DNA of 26,226 nucleotides from JAPHTQ01 sp046484535 (GTDB lineage Bacteria; Pseudomonadota; Gammaproteobacteria; Thiohalomonadales; Thiohalomonadaceae), in NCBI GenBank assembly GCA_046484535.1, contig JAWOIT010000017.1, forward strand, positions 1-26,226, in the 5' to 3' direction. The notes beneath the pieces are model-generated. The model was not told the origin of the DNA, did no database searches, and saw nothing but the letters and a program-made list of their open reading frames with translations. Positions 7,201 to 15,512 of this stretch are shown piece after piece (position 1 is the first letter of the stretch; the number at the start of each line of letters is the position of its first letter). The position numbers and the translations under genes were made by a program.

Positions 7201-9666
7201 ATGCCGCAAACCCTCAGACAGCGTATCGAAAACAGTTTCTCCTCCTACGGCGGGCTCATCTACCGAAACCACTGGAAGACCCTGGTCCTTGTCCTCGCGG
7301 TTGTGGCGGCACTGGTCAGCCAACTCCCCTCGCTGACCATGGACACCTCCACCGAGGGGTTTCTTCACGAGGATGATCCGACCCTTATCAGCTACAACAA
7401 ATTCCGCGAACAGTTCGGTCGCGACGAGTTGATCCTGCTGACGATCGAAAGCGACAACGTTTTTGCTCCCGCCTTTTTGCAGAGGCTGAAAAAACTCCAT
7501 TGGGAGCTGGCCGACAACACCCCTTACCTCGATGACATCACCTCGCTGATCAATGCCCGCGATACCCGCGGTTCGGAGGGGGAGCTGCTGGTCGAGGACC
7601 TGCTGGAGGAGTGGCCCGAGACGCCACAGCAACTTGAGGGGATTCGGGAGCGGGCGCTCGCAAACCCGGTCTATCGGAACATGATGCTCTCGGAAGATGC
7701 CACCATCACTACCATTGTGATCAAAACCGACGCGTTTGAGAGCGCGCAGGCCACCGAGGATATCCTCTCCGGGTTTGAGGGCGACTCGTTGGATGTGGAC
7801 CCCACCGCCGCCGAAGAGCGCATCCCGCTGAGCGATGCGCAAAACAGCGAGGTGGTCAAAACCGTCAGCGCCATCGCCGATGAATACCGGAGTGACGACT
7901 TTACTATCTACCTTGCTGGACCGCCGGTAGTCTCTGATGTGCTGAAAAAAGCGATGCAGGAGAACATGAAAAAATTCATGGGCATGGCGCTCCTCGCAAT
8001 CGCCCTGATTCTGCTCCTCCTGTTCCGCCGGCTGTCCGGGGTGCTCCTGCCGATGCTGACGGTGATCCTGTCGCTGCTCTCCACCCTCGGTCTGATGGCG
8101 CTGGTCGGCATCCCCTTCAAGCTGCCGACCCAGATTCTTCCCTCTTTCCTGCTGGCCGTAGGGGTCGGCGCCTCGGTGCACCTGTTGTCGATCTTCTTCA
8201 ATCGCCTGCAGGATCTTCATGATGGAAAGGAGACTACCGAAAGCAGCAGCCATAAGGAGACAGCCATCCGCTATGCGCTTGGCCACTCGGGCCTGGCCAT
8301 CGTCATGACCTCGCTGACCACCGCCGCGGGCCTGGCCTCGTTTGCCGGCGCCGAGGTCGCGCCGGTCAGTGACCTTGGGATCATCTCCGCGATCGGCATT
8401 CTTATCGCCCTTTTCTATACCCTGACCCTGATCCCGGCCCTGCTGTCCGTGCTGCCGTTAAAGGCAAAATCCAGCGATAGCGCCGAAACACGCCGACTGC
8501 GCATGAACAAGTTGCTAATAGGCATTGCCGATACCGCCACCACCCGTTCACGCGCCGTATTGCTGGCCAGTGCCGCGATACTCATTTTCGGCCTCAGCGG
8601 GGCGGCGCAGGTAGAGTTCTCGCACAAACCGTTCGAGTGGCTGCCCGAGTCCAACCCGGCGCGCATCGCCACCGACTTTGTCGATGAGAATATGCGCGGC
8701 GCCAGCGTGGTCGAGGTGGTGGTCGACACCGGCGAGCGTAACGGTTTTTATCAGCCTGAACGCATGCAGTCGCTGGCCGCATTGGGTGATGAGATCGCAC
8801 AAATCGACCAGGGCGAACTGTTCGTCGGCAAGACCCTGTCGCTGGCCGATATCCTCAAGGAGATCAACAAGGCGCTGAACGAGAACCGCGACGCCTTCTA
8901 CACCATTCCCGATGACCGCCAGCTCATCGCCCAGGAGTTTTTGCTGTTCGAGAACTCCGGTTCCGATGATTTGGAGGACTTTGTCGACTCACAATTCAGT
9001 AAGGCGCGCTTTACCGTCAAGATGCCCTGGGCCGATGCAATCCTCTACAAGGACTTTCTCGATGATATAAAACAGCGTTTCAGTGACAGCTTCGGCGACG
9101 ACGTGACGATCACTGTCACCGGCATGAATGCTCTGTTAAGCCGCACCATGTCGGCGACCATCTTCTCCATGGCCGAAAGTTATATGATTGCCGCTGCGGT
9201 GATCACGCTGATGATGATCCTGCTTATCGGCAATATTCGCATCGGTCTGGTAAGCATGATCCCCAATCTGACCCCCATCATTCTCACCCTGGGGCTGATG
9301 GGCTGGATCGGATTGCCGCTGGATCTGTTCACCATGCTTATCGGCTCCATCGCCATCGGCCTGGCGGTGGACGATACCATCCACTTTATGCACAACTATC
9401 GCCGCTACCATCACCAAACCGGCGATGTAAAAGAGGCGGTGCGAAAGACCCTGCTCACCACAGGCCGGGCGATGTTCGTCACCACCGTAGTACTTTCGGT
9501 CGGTTTCTTCCTCTATATGGGGGCGAACCTGAGTAACCTGGTGAACTTCGGTCTGCTGACGGGCTTTACCATCATCATGGCGCTGCTGGCGGACTTCTTC
9601 CTCGCCCCGGCGCTGATGGCGGAGCTGCATCGCAGCCACCTGATTTCCGATGACAGTGATTACTAG
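7201..9666 (+). CDS. RND-superfamily permease of the MMPL/HpnN type
   Basis: An 821-residue inner-membrane transporter with the duplicated RND plan: one membrane helix (about 23-42), a large periplasmic loop (43-255), five helices (about 258-425), then the repeat (helix near 455, loop to about 650, five helices from about 655 to 810). The sterol-sensing-like motifs ILPSFLLAVGVGASVHLLS and GSIAIGLAVDDTIHFMHNYRR are the paired central helices; the DD in the second resembles the proton-relay aspartates of MMPL proteins. It is shorter than AcrB-type pumps and has no adjacent membrane-fusion protein. AAGGAAA directly precedes the ATG. Related transporters move hopanoids, mycolates or other lipids. 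Followed by a LolA-like protein and an outer-membrane barrel, it probably feeds an envelope-crossing path; the substrate is unknown. Confidence 0.92.
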   Translation: MPQTLRQRIENSFSSYGGLIYRNHWKTLVLVLAVVAALVSQLPSLTMDTSTEGFLHEDDPTLISYNKFREQFGRDELILLTIESDNVFAPAFLQRLKKLHWELADNTPYLDDITSLINARDTRGSEGELLVEDLLEEWPETPQQLEGIRERALANPVYRNMMLSEDATITTIVIKTDAFESAQATEDILSGFEGDSLDVDPTAAEERIPLSDAQNSEVVKTVSAIADEYRSDDFTIYLAGPPVVSDVLKKAMQENMKKFMGMALLAIALILLLLFRRLSGVLLPMLTVILSLLSTLGLMALVGIPFKLPTQILPSFLLAVGVGASVHLLSIFFNRLQDLHDGKETTESSSHKETAIRYALGHSGLAIVMTSLTTAAGLASFAGAEVAPVSDLGIISAIGILIALFYTLTLIPALLSVLPLKAKSSDSAETRRLRMNKLLIGIADTATTRSRAVLLASAAILIFGLSGAAQVEFSHKPFEWLPESNPARIATDFVDENMRGASVVEVVVDTGERNGFYQPERMQSLAALGDEIAQIDQGELFVGKTLSLADILKEINKALNENRDAFYTIPDDRQLIAQEFLLFENSGSDDLEDFVDSQFSKARFTVKMPWADAILYKDFLDDIKQRFSDSFGDDVTITVTGMNALLSRTMSATIFSMAESYMIAAAVITLMMILLIGNIRIGLVSMIPNLTPIILTLGLMGWIGLPLDLFTMLIGSIAIGLAVDDTIHFMHNYRRYHHQTGDVKEAVRKTLLTTGRAMFVTTVVLSVGFFLYMGANLSNLVNFGLLTGFTIIMALLADFFLAPALMAELHRSHLISDDSDY

Positions 9667-9675
9667 AACCTTTTA

Positions 9676-9709
9676 ACGCAAAGGACGCGAAGACGCAGAG
9701 GGCGCAAAG
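9676..9709 (+). repeat. Short periodic repeat (CGCAAAG/CGCGAAG/CGCAGAG units)
   Basis: Four consecutive near-copies of a 7-9-base unit, ACGCAAAGG, ACGCGAAG, ACGCAGAGG and GCGCAAAG, sit in the 106-base gap between the RND permease and the LolA-like gene. This resembles a low-complexity intergenic repeat I have seen in many proteobacteria. No terminator accompanies it, so the operon probably reads through. Confidence 0.6.
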
Positions 9710-9772
9710 TAAACCAATGTCACTTGCATACATTCTATCTTTGCACCTTAACCGGTATTTAGGAGAACTCAC

Positions 9773-10570
9773 ATGAGAACGATGAAATTTATTCTGGCAT
9801 TGAGCCTTTCACTTCTGGCTGTTCAGTCGGCTTTCGCCGCAATGAGTGCAAGAGAGATCATGGAGGCGGTGGATGATCGCGACGACGGCGACAACCGCGT
9901 CTCCGACATGAAGATGGTGCTCATCGACAAAAACGGCGACAAGCGCGTGCGCACCATCCGCAGTTTTGAAAAGGACAAGGGCAAAGACAGTCAGCGTATT
10001 ATGTTCTTCCTCTCCCCCGCCGATGTGAAAGACACCGCCTTTCTGACCTACGACTACGACGCCTATGAAAAAGACGATGATCAGTGGCTCTACCTGCCGG
10101 CGCTGCGCAAGACCAAGCGCATCGCCTCCTCGGACAAGAGCGGCAGCTTCATGGGCTCGGACTTCAACTATGCGGACATGACCAGCAAGAACCTCAACGC
10201 CTACGACTTTAAGATCCTCAAGGAGGATGAGGTGCGCGACGAGAAGGTTTGGCTCATCGAGGCGCTGCCGAAGACCCGCGAGGAGATCGAGGAGACCGGC
10301 TACAAAAAGTCCGTCGTTTTCGTCCGCCAGGACAATTTCGTCGTGGTACGCGCAGTGCACTGGGTCAACGAGGGCAACAAGCTCAAGTACCAGGATGTCA
10401 GCGGACTAAAGAAGATCGACGGTATCTGGACCGTCACCGAAATGAGCATGACCACCAAGAAGGGAAAGACCACCCTGCACAAGACCGAGATCTATTTTGA
10501 CAACATCAAATACAACCAGGACCTGAGCGAGCGGATGTTCTCCATCCGCCGTCTGGAAAAAGGGCTGTAG
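9773..10570 (+). CDS. LolA-like outer membrane lipoprotein-sorting protein
   Basis: A 265-residue periplasmic protein with a signal peptide (1-23, ending SAFA) and a LolA/VioE-like half-barrel fold expected over residues 30-265. Recognisable segments of this family (Pfam LolA_like, the partner of MMPL-type permeases) are WLYLPALRKTKRIASSDKSGSFMGSDF and GIWTVTEMSM. The mature protein starts at about 24 and has no lipobox cysteine, so it is soluble. AGGAG lies seven bases before ATG 9773; a second ATG at 9782 is less well placed. It follows the RND permease and is followed after 5 bases by the barrel gene. By analogy with LolA it would accept a hydrophobic cargo at the inner membrane and carry it across the periplasm. 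It is distinct from housekeeping LolA. Confidence 0.88.
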   Translation: MRTMKFILALSLSLLAVQSAFAAMSAREIMEAVDDRDDGDNRVSDMKMVLIDKNGDKRVRTIRSFEKDKGKDSQRIMFFLSPADVKDTAFLTYDYDAYEKDDDQWLYLPALRKTKRIASSDKSGSFMGSDFNYADMTSKNLNAYDFKILKEDEVRDEKVWLIEALPKTREEIEETGYKKSVVFVRQDNFVVVRAVHWVNEGNKLKYQDVSGLKKIDGIWTVTEMSMTTKKGKTTLHKTEIYFDNIKYNQDLSERMFSIRRLEKGL

Positions 10571-10575
10571 GGATC

Positions 10576-11994
10576 ATGCGACGGTTATCCTCTACACTTC
10601 TTCTCGGATTGTCGCTGCTCACCAGTTCGCCGCTTATCGCGGCCGAGCAGGACCTGGACAGTGTGCTGGAGGGCTTCGACGAGCCCGCGGAAAGTACCGA
10701 CAATGGTGACACCTCCCTGGATGAGGTACTCGGCGGCTTTGAGGAGGGCGACACAGAGACCGACTCCGGGGGCATCATTGTCGATAGAAAACCGTGGCAA
10801 CTTGGCGGCGCCTTTACCCTGGCCTCTGCCTACAACTATGCCCACAATACTCCTGCGGCGAATGAAACCGACTACCGCGGTCTCTCCCGTCTGCGCGGGA
10901 AGCTGAATCTTGAGCTCGATGCGGAACTGAGCGAAAGTTGGGATGCCCGACTGGCAGGTTACGCCTGGTACGACGGCGCCTATGCGATCAACGGACGTGA
11001 CGACTATACCGATGAAGTGTTGGAGGAGTATGAGAGCGAGATAGAGCTAAGCGAGGCCTGGTTGCGCGGCCGCCTGAACAACCGGACGGATCTCAAACTG
11101 GGGCGTCAGATCGTCGTCTGGGGCAAGTCCGACAACATTCGCATCACCGATGTCATCAACCCGCTGGACAACCGCGAACCGGGGATGGTGGACATTGAGG
11201 ATCTGCGCCTGCCGCTGGGCATGGCCCGCCTCGACTACTACGTCGGTGATTGGGGGGTTACCGCCATGGCGATTCCCGAGATCCGCTTCAACAAGAATCC
11301 GCCCTTCGGCTCGGAGTTCTACCCCTACACCACCCCCATGCCGGATGAGGTGATCCCCGAAGACGGGGGAGACAATACCGAGTACGCCCTCGCCGCCAAC
11401 GGCATCTTCAGCGGCTGGGACCTGTCCCTCTATTGGGCCCGCCTCTATGATGACAATCCGCACCTGGTGCGTACCTCATCAGGGCCGAGATTGGAACACA
11501 ACCGCCTGACCATGACAGGCTTCGCCACCAATGTGGCCATCGAAAACTGGCTGCTCAAGGCCGAGGCGGCCCATTTCAACGGTCTTGAATTTGACTCATT
11601 GCCGAATGAGTCTTTGGCACGGGTCGACAGCCTTCTCGGGGTCGAGTATTCAGGTTTCAGCGAGACCACACTGACACTGGAAGTGGCCAATCGCCACTAT
11701 CTCGACTACGGCGAGGCGCTGTTAAATGAAGGCATCGAAGAGGACGAATGGCAGACCGCCCTGCGTTACCAGGGCGATTTCATGCATGCCAGACTCCATC
11801 TGCTGGCGCTGGTCTCCGCCTTCGGCGACAGGTTGGATGAAGGGGGATTCGGCCGTTACTCGGCCGCTTATGATCTTGCCGATGCCCTGACCGTTACCGG
11901 CGGCATCGTCAACTATGAGAGTGGAGATAAAGCACCGTTTAACGCCATCGGCGACAGTGACAGAGTCTTTGTCGACCTTAAATACAGTTTCTGA
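10576..11994 (+). CDS. DUF1302-type outer-membrane beta-barrel protein
   Basis: A 472-residue secreted protein with signal peptide 1-23 (ending PLIAA). Residues 24-65 are acidic and contain two copies of a motif, DLDSVLEGFDEP (26-37) and SLDEVLGGFEEG (47-58). From about 75 on it alternates short polar and aromatic strands typical of a porin, including LKLGRQIVVWGKSDNIRITD and PLDNREPGMVD, signatures of the DUF1302/alginate-export-like barrels, and it ends VFVDLKYSF with the terminal aromatic residue read by the BAM machinery. It starts 5 bases after the LolA-like gene, with GGGAT overlapping that gene's stop, so the two are co-translated. It is probably the outer-membrane end of the RND/LolA-like route; the substrate is unknown. 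Confidence 0.82.
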   Translation: MRRLSSTLLLGLSLLTSSPLIAAEQDLDSVLEGFDEPAESTDNGDTSLDEVLGGFEEGDTETDSGGIIVDRKPWQLGGAFTLASAYNYAHNTPAANETDYRGLSRLRGKLNLELDAELSESWDARLAGYAWYDGAYAINGRDDYTDEVLEEYESEIELSEAWLRGRLNNRTDLKLGRQIVVWGKSDNIRITDVINPLDNREPGMVDIEDLRLPLGMARLDYYVGDWGVTAMAIPEIRFNKNPPFGSEFYPYTTPMPDEVIPEDGGDNTEYALAANGIFSGWDLSLYWARLYDDNPHLVRTSSGPRLEHNRLTMTGFATNVAIENWLLKAEAAHFNGLEFDSLPNESLARVDSLLGVEYSGFSETTLTLEVANRHYLDYGEALLNEGIEEDEWQTALRYQGDFMHARLHLLALVSAFGDRLDEGGFGRYSAAYDLADALTVTGGIVNYESGDKAPFNAIGDSDRVFVDLKYSF

Positions 11995-11995
11995 G

Positions 11996-12041
11996 AAGTG
12001 TGTTTCAGGCCGGCCCTCACGGACCGGCGCAATACACGCTT
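11996..12041. terminator. Long hairpin between convergent genes
   Basis: The arms AAGTGTGT...GGCCGGCCC and GGACCGGC...ACACGCTT pair over most of their length with a TCAC loop, starting just after the barrel gene's stop and overlapping the stop codon of the CZB gene. There is no long T run on either side, so it may end transcripts in both directions only partly, or protect 3' ends. Confidence 0.55.
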
Positions 12042-12495
12042 AGTGTCGAGTGTGTGAGTAGAGACGTACCAACGACAGCTGCACCACGCCCGACTGGTAA
12101 CGTAACTTTTTCAGGTTGCCCTGGGCGCTTTCTTCTTCCCCGTTGATCACGTTGTTAAGGATCTCACCTGCGCAAAGGTGAAAATCCGCATGCTCCTTGA
12201 GCAACTCCTCATATTCCGCTGAATCGCCGAACGCTTGCTTGGCCGTCCCATGCAGCCATTTGCCCAGGGTACATTCACAATCCGAGGCAACCGTCGCTAC
12301 ATCCAGTGACTCATTACTTTTGCCGGTGAGTTTATTCTCCAGGCGCCTTGTCCACGCCATATGGGCATCCAGCGCCTCGCGCATATTCAGGCCGTGGAAC
12401 TGCTCCTCGTTCTCGCCGAAGGTAAGATTTTGATTCATCAGGTCGGCCGATTGATCACCCGTGGTGACTTGCTTAAACCAATCCAAAATACTCAT
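12040..12495 (-). CDS. Stand-alone CZB (chemoreceptor zinc-binding) domain protein
   Basis: A 151-residue soluble protein. The CZB signature is complete: HMAWTRR (His45), CECTLGKWLHG (Cys75, His82) and HADFHLCAGEI (His102, His106). These are the His/Cys residues that hold zinc in CZB domains of chemoreceptors and diguanylate cyclases, where zinc or hypochlorous acid is sensed through the zinc-cysteine centre. There is no membrane segment, signalling domain or GGDEF domain, so it would have to act through a partner. Start ATG 12493-12495 has an excellent AAGGAG seven bases upstream. It is convergent with the barrel gene and divergent from argE, and appears to be a single-gene unit. Domain call is firm; the biological role is unknown. 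Confidence 0.88.
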   Translation of the reverse strand: MSILDWFKQVTTGDQSADLMNQNLTFGENEEQFHGLNMREALDAHMAWTRRLENKLTGKSNESLDVATVASDCECTLGKWLHGTAKQAFGDSAEYEELLKEHADFHLCAGEILNNVINGEEESAQGNLKKLRYQSGVVQLSLVRLYSHTRH

Positions 12496-12783
12496 TGCTG
12501 CTCCTTCAAATTGTTCTCTTCAGTTTTTGCACCATATCCGTACTCGGGGAAACAGCATGACAGCATCCGGTTGTTGTCAATTCCATTGCAGTGTAACTGA
12601 AATGTCACAATGGGTCGATTGCTCCATCTCAATGAGACAGTCTGCAAAATAACCAGGCATCCAGCCGATGAAAGTCAAGGTCCAACTGACAACTGCTGAT
12701 AAAAACTTGATGGCGAATTGCACCAAAAACTTAAACCGGCTTTTCTCCTTGCTGATACTTTCGGAAGAGTCCAAAATCCCTCT
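12496..12783. other. Intergenic region between CZB gene and argE
   Basis: This 288-base divergent gap must hold promoters for both genes, but I see no clear -35/-10 pair or operator. The minus strand has an open frame ending at 12577 with a hydrophobic stretch, but no start codon with a Shine-Dalgarno sequence supports it. Confidence 0.4.
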
Positions 12784-13935
12784 ATGAAACAGACAACCCC
12801 TTCCCTGATGGAGATGCTCAGCGAGCTCATTGCCGTACCGTCGATGAGCAGCGTGAGCCCCGAGTTCGACACCAGCAACCGCAAGGTGATCGAGCTGCTG
12901 GCCGAGTGGCTGGAAAGGCTCGGTTTCACCGTTGAGGTACTGCCGCTGCCGACCCAGCCGCACAAAGCCAACCTCATCGCCACACTGGGCCGGGGGCCGG
13001 GCGGCCTGGTACTGGCCGGCCATACCGATACGGTGCCCTACGATGAAGGGCGCTGGAACCACAACCCGTTTAACCTGACCGAAAAAGAGGGCCGCCTCTA
13101 TGGCCTCGGCACCTCGGACATGAAGGGTTTTTTCGCCCTGGCGATCGAGGCGGCACGGCAGTTCGAGGCAAATCAACTCAAGCATCCGCTGATTATCCTC
13201 GCCACCGCCGATGAGGAGAGTTCGATGGACGGCGCCCAGGCACTGGTCGATCTGGGTCGCCCCAAAGCCCGCTATGCGGTGATCGGCGAACCCACCGGCC
13301 TGCGCCCGGTCAATGCCCACAAGGGAATCATGATGGAGGCGGTACGACTCACCGGCCGCTCCGGTCACTCCAGCGACCCGTCTCTCGGCGTCAATGCCAT
13401 CGAGGGGATGCACCGGGTGATCGGCGACCTTCTCACCTGGCGGGAGGAGCTGCAGGCAAAGCATCGCGACCCGCACTTCAAAGTGCCTGTGCCGACGATG
13501 AACCTGGGCTATATCCACGGCGGCGACAATCCCAACCGCATTTGCGGACACTGCGAACTCCATTTTGATCTGCGACCCATCCCGGGAATGGAGCTTGAGA
13601 CACTGCGCGACACCCTCAACGGCAGGCTGCACAATTTGTTGGGTGAGAGTGAACTGGGCTGGGAGCTCACCCCGCTGTTTCACGGCACCCCGGCGATGCA
13701 CACCCCCGACACCTCGGACATCATCCGGGCGGCGGAGAAACTCACCGGCCACGACAGCGAGGCGGTGGCCTTCTGCACCGAAGGCCCTTACCTGACCGAG
13801 ATGGGGATGGAGACGCTGATCCTCGGTCCCGGCGATATCGCCCAGGCCCACCAGCCCGATGAGTACCTGGCGCTGGACAGGCTGAAACCCACTGTTGAGT
13901 TGTTAAAGCAGTTGATTGAGAGATTCTGCCTCTAA
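12784..13935 (+). CDS. argE: Acetylornithine deacetylase ArgE
   Basis: A cytoplasmic M20-family metallohydrolase that removes acetate from N-acetylornithine, the linear arginine route. The 383 residues match family length. Metal ligands and catalytic residues are visible: His80 and Asp82 (AGHTDTVPYDEGRW), Asp112 (GTSDMKGFF), Glu144/Glu145 (ADEESSMDGA), Glu169 (IGEPTG) and His356 (QAHQPDEYL). The start ATG at 12784 gives the N-terminus MKQTTPSLMEMLSEL, which aligns with known ArgE; a longer frame opening with TTG at 12718 has no ribosome-binding site and adds residues not seen in the family. The Shine-Dalgarno for 12784 is weak. argA follows after a 254-base gap containing an inverted repeat. 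Confidence 0.96.
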   Translation: MKQTTPSLMEMLSELIAVPSMSSVSPEFDTSNRKVIELLAEWLERLGFTVEVLPLPTQPHKANLIATLGRGPGGLVLAGHTDTVPYDEGRWNHNPFNLTEKEGRLYGLGTSDMKGFFALAIEAARQFEANQLKHPLIILATADEESSMDGAQALVDLGRPKARYAVIGEPTGLRPVNAHKGIMMEAVRLTGRSGHSSDPSLGVNAIEGMHRVIGDLLTWREELQAKHRDPHFKVPVPTMNLGYIHGGDNPNRICGHCELHFDLRPIPGMELETLRDTLNGRLHNLLGESELGWELTPLFHGTPAMHTPDTSDIIRAAEKLTGHDSEAVAFCTEGPYLTEMGMETLILGPGDIAQAHQPDEYLALDRLKPTVELLKQLIERFCL

Positions 13936-13946
13936 AAGGAAGATTT

Positions 13947-14109
13947 GATGGCCACGAAACACACGGAAGACACTGACTTATTCACTTAAAAATCGGACCA
14001 CATCTGCTCAGCTTGTGATACTTAGAGGGTTTCACCAGATTTCCCCCTTGCCGTCATGCTCACTGAATGTTCCCTTCTTTTCGTGTGTTCGGTGTGTTCC
14101 GTGGCCATC
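13947..14109. repeat. Imperfect inverted repeat between argE and argA
   Basis: GATGGCCACGAAACACACGG (from 13947) and its near reverse complement ending CCGTGGCCATC (14109) enclose about 110 bases. The arm wording (GCCACGGAACACACCGAACACACG) resembles a dispersed intergenic repeat I recall from other proteobacteria. The gap from 13936 to 14189 holds nothing else recognisable; the promoter of argA, if separate, would lie in its last 80 bases. Confidence 0.6.
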
Positions 14110-14189
14110 CGATCAGACATCCCTGCTTGCCACAGCCATGAGAGAGACGGACAATAGACCTTTTGACCCATATTTGAACTGACAACAAC

Positions 14190-15512
14190 ATGGACCCAAG
14201 CCTCGATCAACAGACTTTTGTACGCTGGTTCCGCGACTCCTCGCCCTATATCCATGCGTTTCGCGGCCGCACCTTTGTGGTGGCCTTCGGCGGCGAGGTG
14301 ATCGCCGAGGAACAATTCGCCAACCTGGTCCATGACATCGCCCTGCTCAACAGCCTGGGGGTCCGGCTGGTGCTGGTCCATGGGGCGCGGCCCCAGATCG
14401 AACAGCGGCTTAATGATCGCGGGGTGGAGATGCAGTACGTCAACGGCCTGCGGGTTACGGACGCTGCGGCACTGGCCTGCGTCAAGGAGGCCGCCGGCGC
14501 GGTTCGGGTCGAAATCGAGGCGCTGCTCTCCATGGGCTTGGCCAACTCACCCATGGCCGGCGCCGATATTCGCGTCACGTCCGGCAACTTTGTCACCGCC
14601 CAGCCCCTTGGCATCCGCGATGGGATCGATTACCTCCACACCGGCGAGGTGCGAAGTGTCGATACCGAAGCCATTCACCGTCAACTCAGCGAAGGGGGCA
14701 TCGTTCTCCTCTCGCCCATCGGCTATTCCCCCACCGGCGAGGTGTTCAATCTCAGCGCCGAGGATGTGGCAACCGCTGTCGCCACCCAGATCAACGCGGA
14801 GAAGCTGATCCACCTTATCGACGGCAACGGTTTGCAGCTTGACGATGAAACACTGGTGCGTGAGCTCAACCTCAAAGAGGCGGAGAGCTATCTGGCCGAG
14901 AAAGAGAAACTGCCCGAACCGATCGCCAAGAGCCTGTTCAGCGCCATCTTTGCCTGCGGCAAAGGGGTGAGCCGGGCGCATCTGATCAACCGCCATGTGG
15001 ACGGCTCCCTGCTGCTGGAATTGTTCACCCGGGACGGCATCGGCACCCTGATAAGCGGTGAAACCTTCGAGGATATCCGCCAGGCAGGCATCGATGATGT
15101 CGGCGGAATACTCGAGCTTATCGAGCCGTTGGAGCAGGAGGGGGTACTGGTGCGCCGTGAGCGTGAACGGCTGGAGATGGAGATCGATCACTTTACCGTC
15201 ATCGAGCGCGACGGCACCGTGATTGCCAGTGCCGCACTCTATCCCTTTGCCGATGAGGGCTGCGGGGAACTTGCCGGGCTGGCGGTCCATCCCGATTATC
15301 GCAAACAGGGGCGGGGGGATGAACTGCTGGAATATATCGAACGCAAGGCGAAAAGCATGGGTGTCAGGCGCCTTTTCGTCCTGACCACCCGCACGGCGCA
15401 CTGGTTCCAGGAGCGCGGTTTCAATGCGGCGAGTCTCGATGAACTGCCGATAAAACGCCGGCAACTGTACAACTATCAGCGCCGCTCCAAAGTCTTCATA
15501 AAGTCACTTTAA
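14190..15512 (+). CDS. argA: N-acetylglutamate synthase ArgA
   Basis: Catalyses acetyl-CoA plus glutamate to N-acetylglutamate, the first arginine step, normally feedback-inhibited by arginine. At 440 residues it has the classical two-domain form: an amino-acid-kinase-like domain (about 20-275, with VVAFGGEVI and LVLVHGARPQIE) and a GNAT domain (about 295-430) with the acetyl-CoA loop RKQGRGDELL and the C-terminal AHWFQERGF. The start ATG is the one that gives the conserved FVRWFRDSSPYIHAFRG near the N-terminus; no good Shine-Dalgarno is seen. argE lies upstream, and dam starts on the last base of its stop codon, so the two are translationally coupled. Confidence 0.97.
   Translation: MDPSLDQQTFVRWFRDSSPYIHAFRGRTFVVAFGGEVIAEEQFANLVHDIALLNSLGVRLVLVHGARPQIEQRLNDRGVEMQYVNGLRVTDAAALACVKEAAGAVRVEIEALLSMGLANSPMAGADIRVTSGNFVTAQPLGIRDGIDYLHTGEVRSVDTEAIHRQLSEGGIVLLSPIGYSPTGEVFNLSAEDVATAVATQINAEKLIHLIDGNGLQLDDETLVRELNLKEAESYLAEKEKLPEPIAKSLFSAIFACGKGVSRAHLINRHVDGSLLLELFTRDGIGTLISGETFEDIRQAGIDDVGGILELIEPLEQEGVLVRRERERLEMEIDHFTVIERDGTVIASAALYPFADEGCGELAGLAVHPDYRKQGRGDELLEYIERKAKSMGVRRLFVLTTRTAHWFQERGFNAASLDELPIKRRQLYNYQRRSKVFIKSL

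Noticed and set aside
7186..8286. 366-codon open frame on the minus strand across the RND permease
   Set aside because: Antisense to a confident membrane transporter; the composition is that of a shadow frame.
12718..12783. N-terminal extension of ArgE from a TTG codon
   Set aside because: No Shine-Dalgarno precedes it, and known ArgE proteins begin at the position of the ATG at 12784.
12577..13851. 424-codon open frame on the minus strand across argE
   Set aside because: It lies antisense to the clear argE gene, its translation is His/Gln/Arg-rich with no family resemblance, and it arises from GC-rich codon use. Its last 65 codons (12577-12780) include a hydrophobic stretch, but no start codon with a ribosome-binding site supports a small gene.
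14547..15464. 305-codon minus-strand open frame across argA
   Set aside because: Antisense to argA, with no motif and no start signal.
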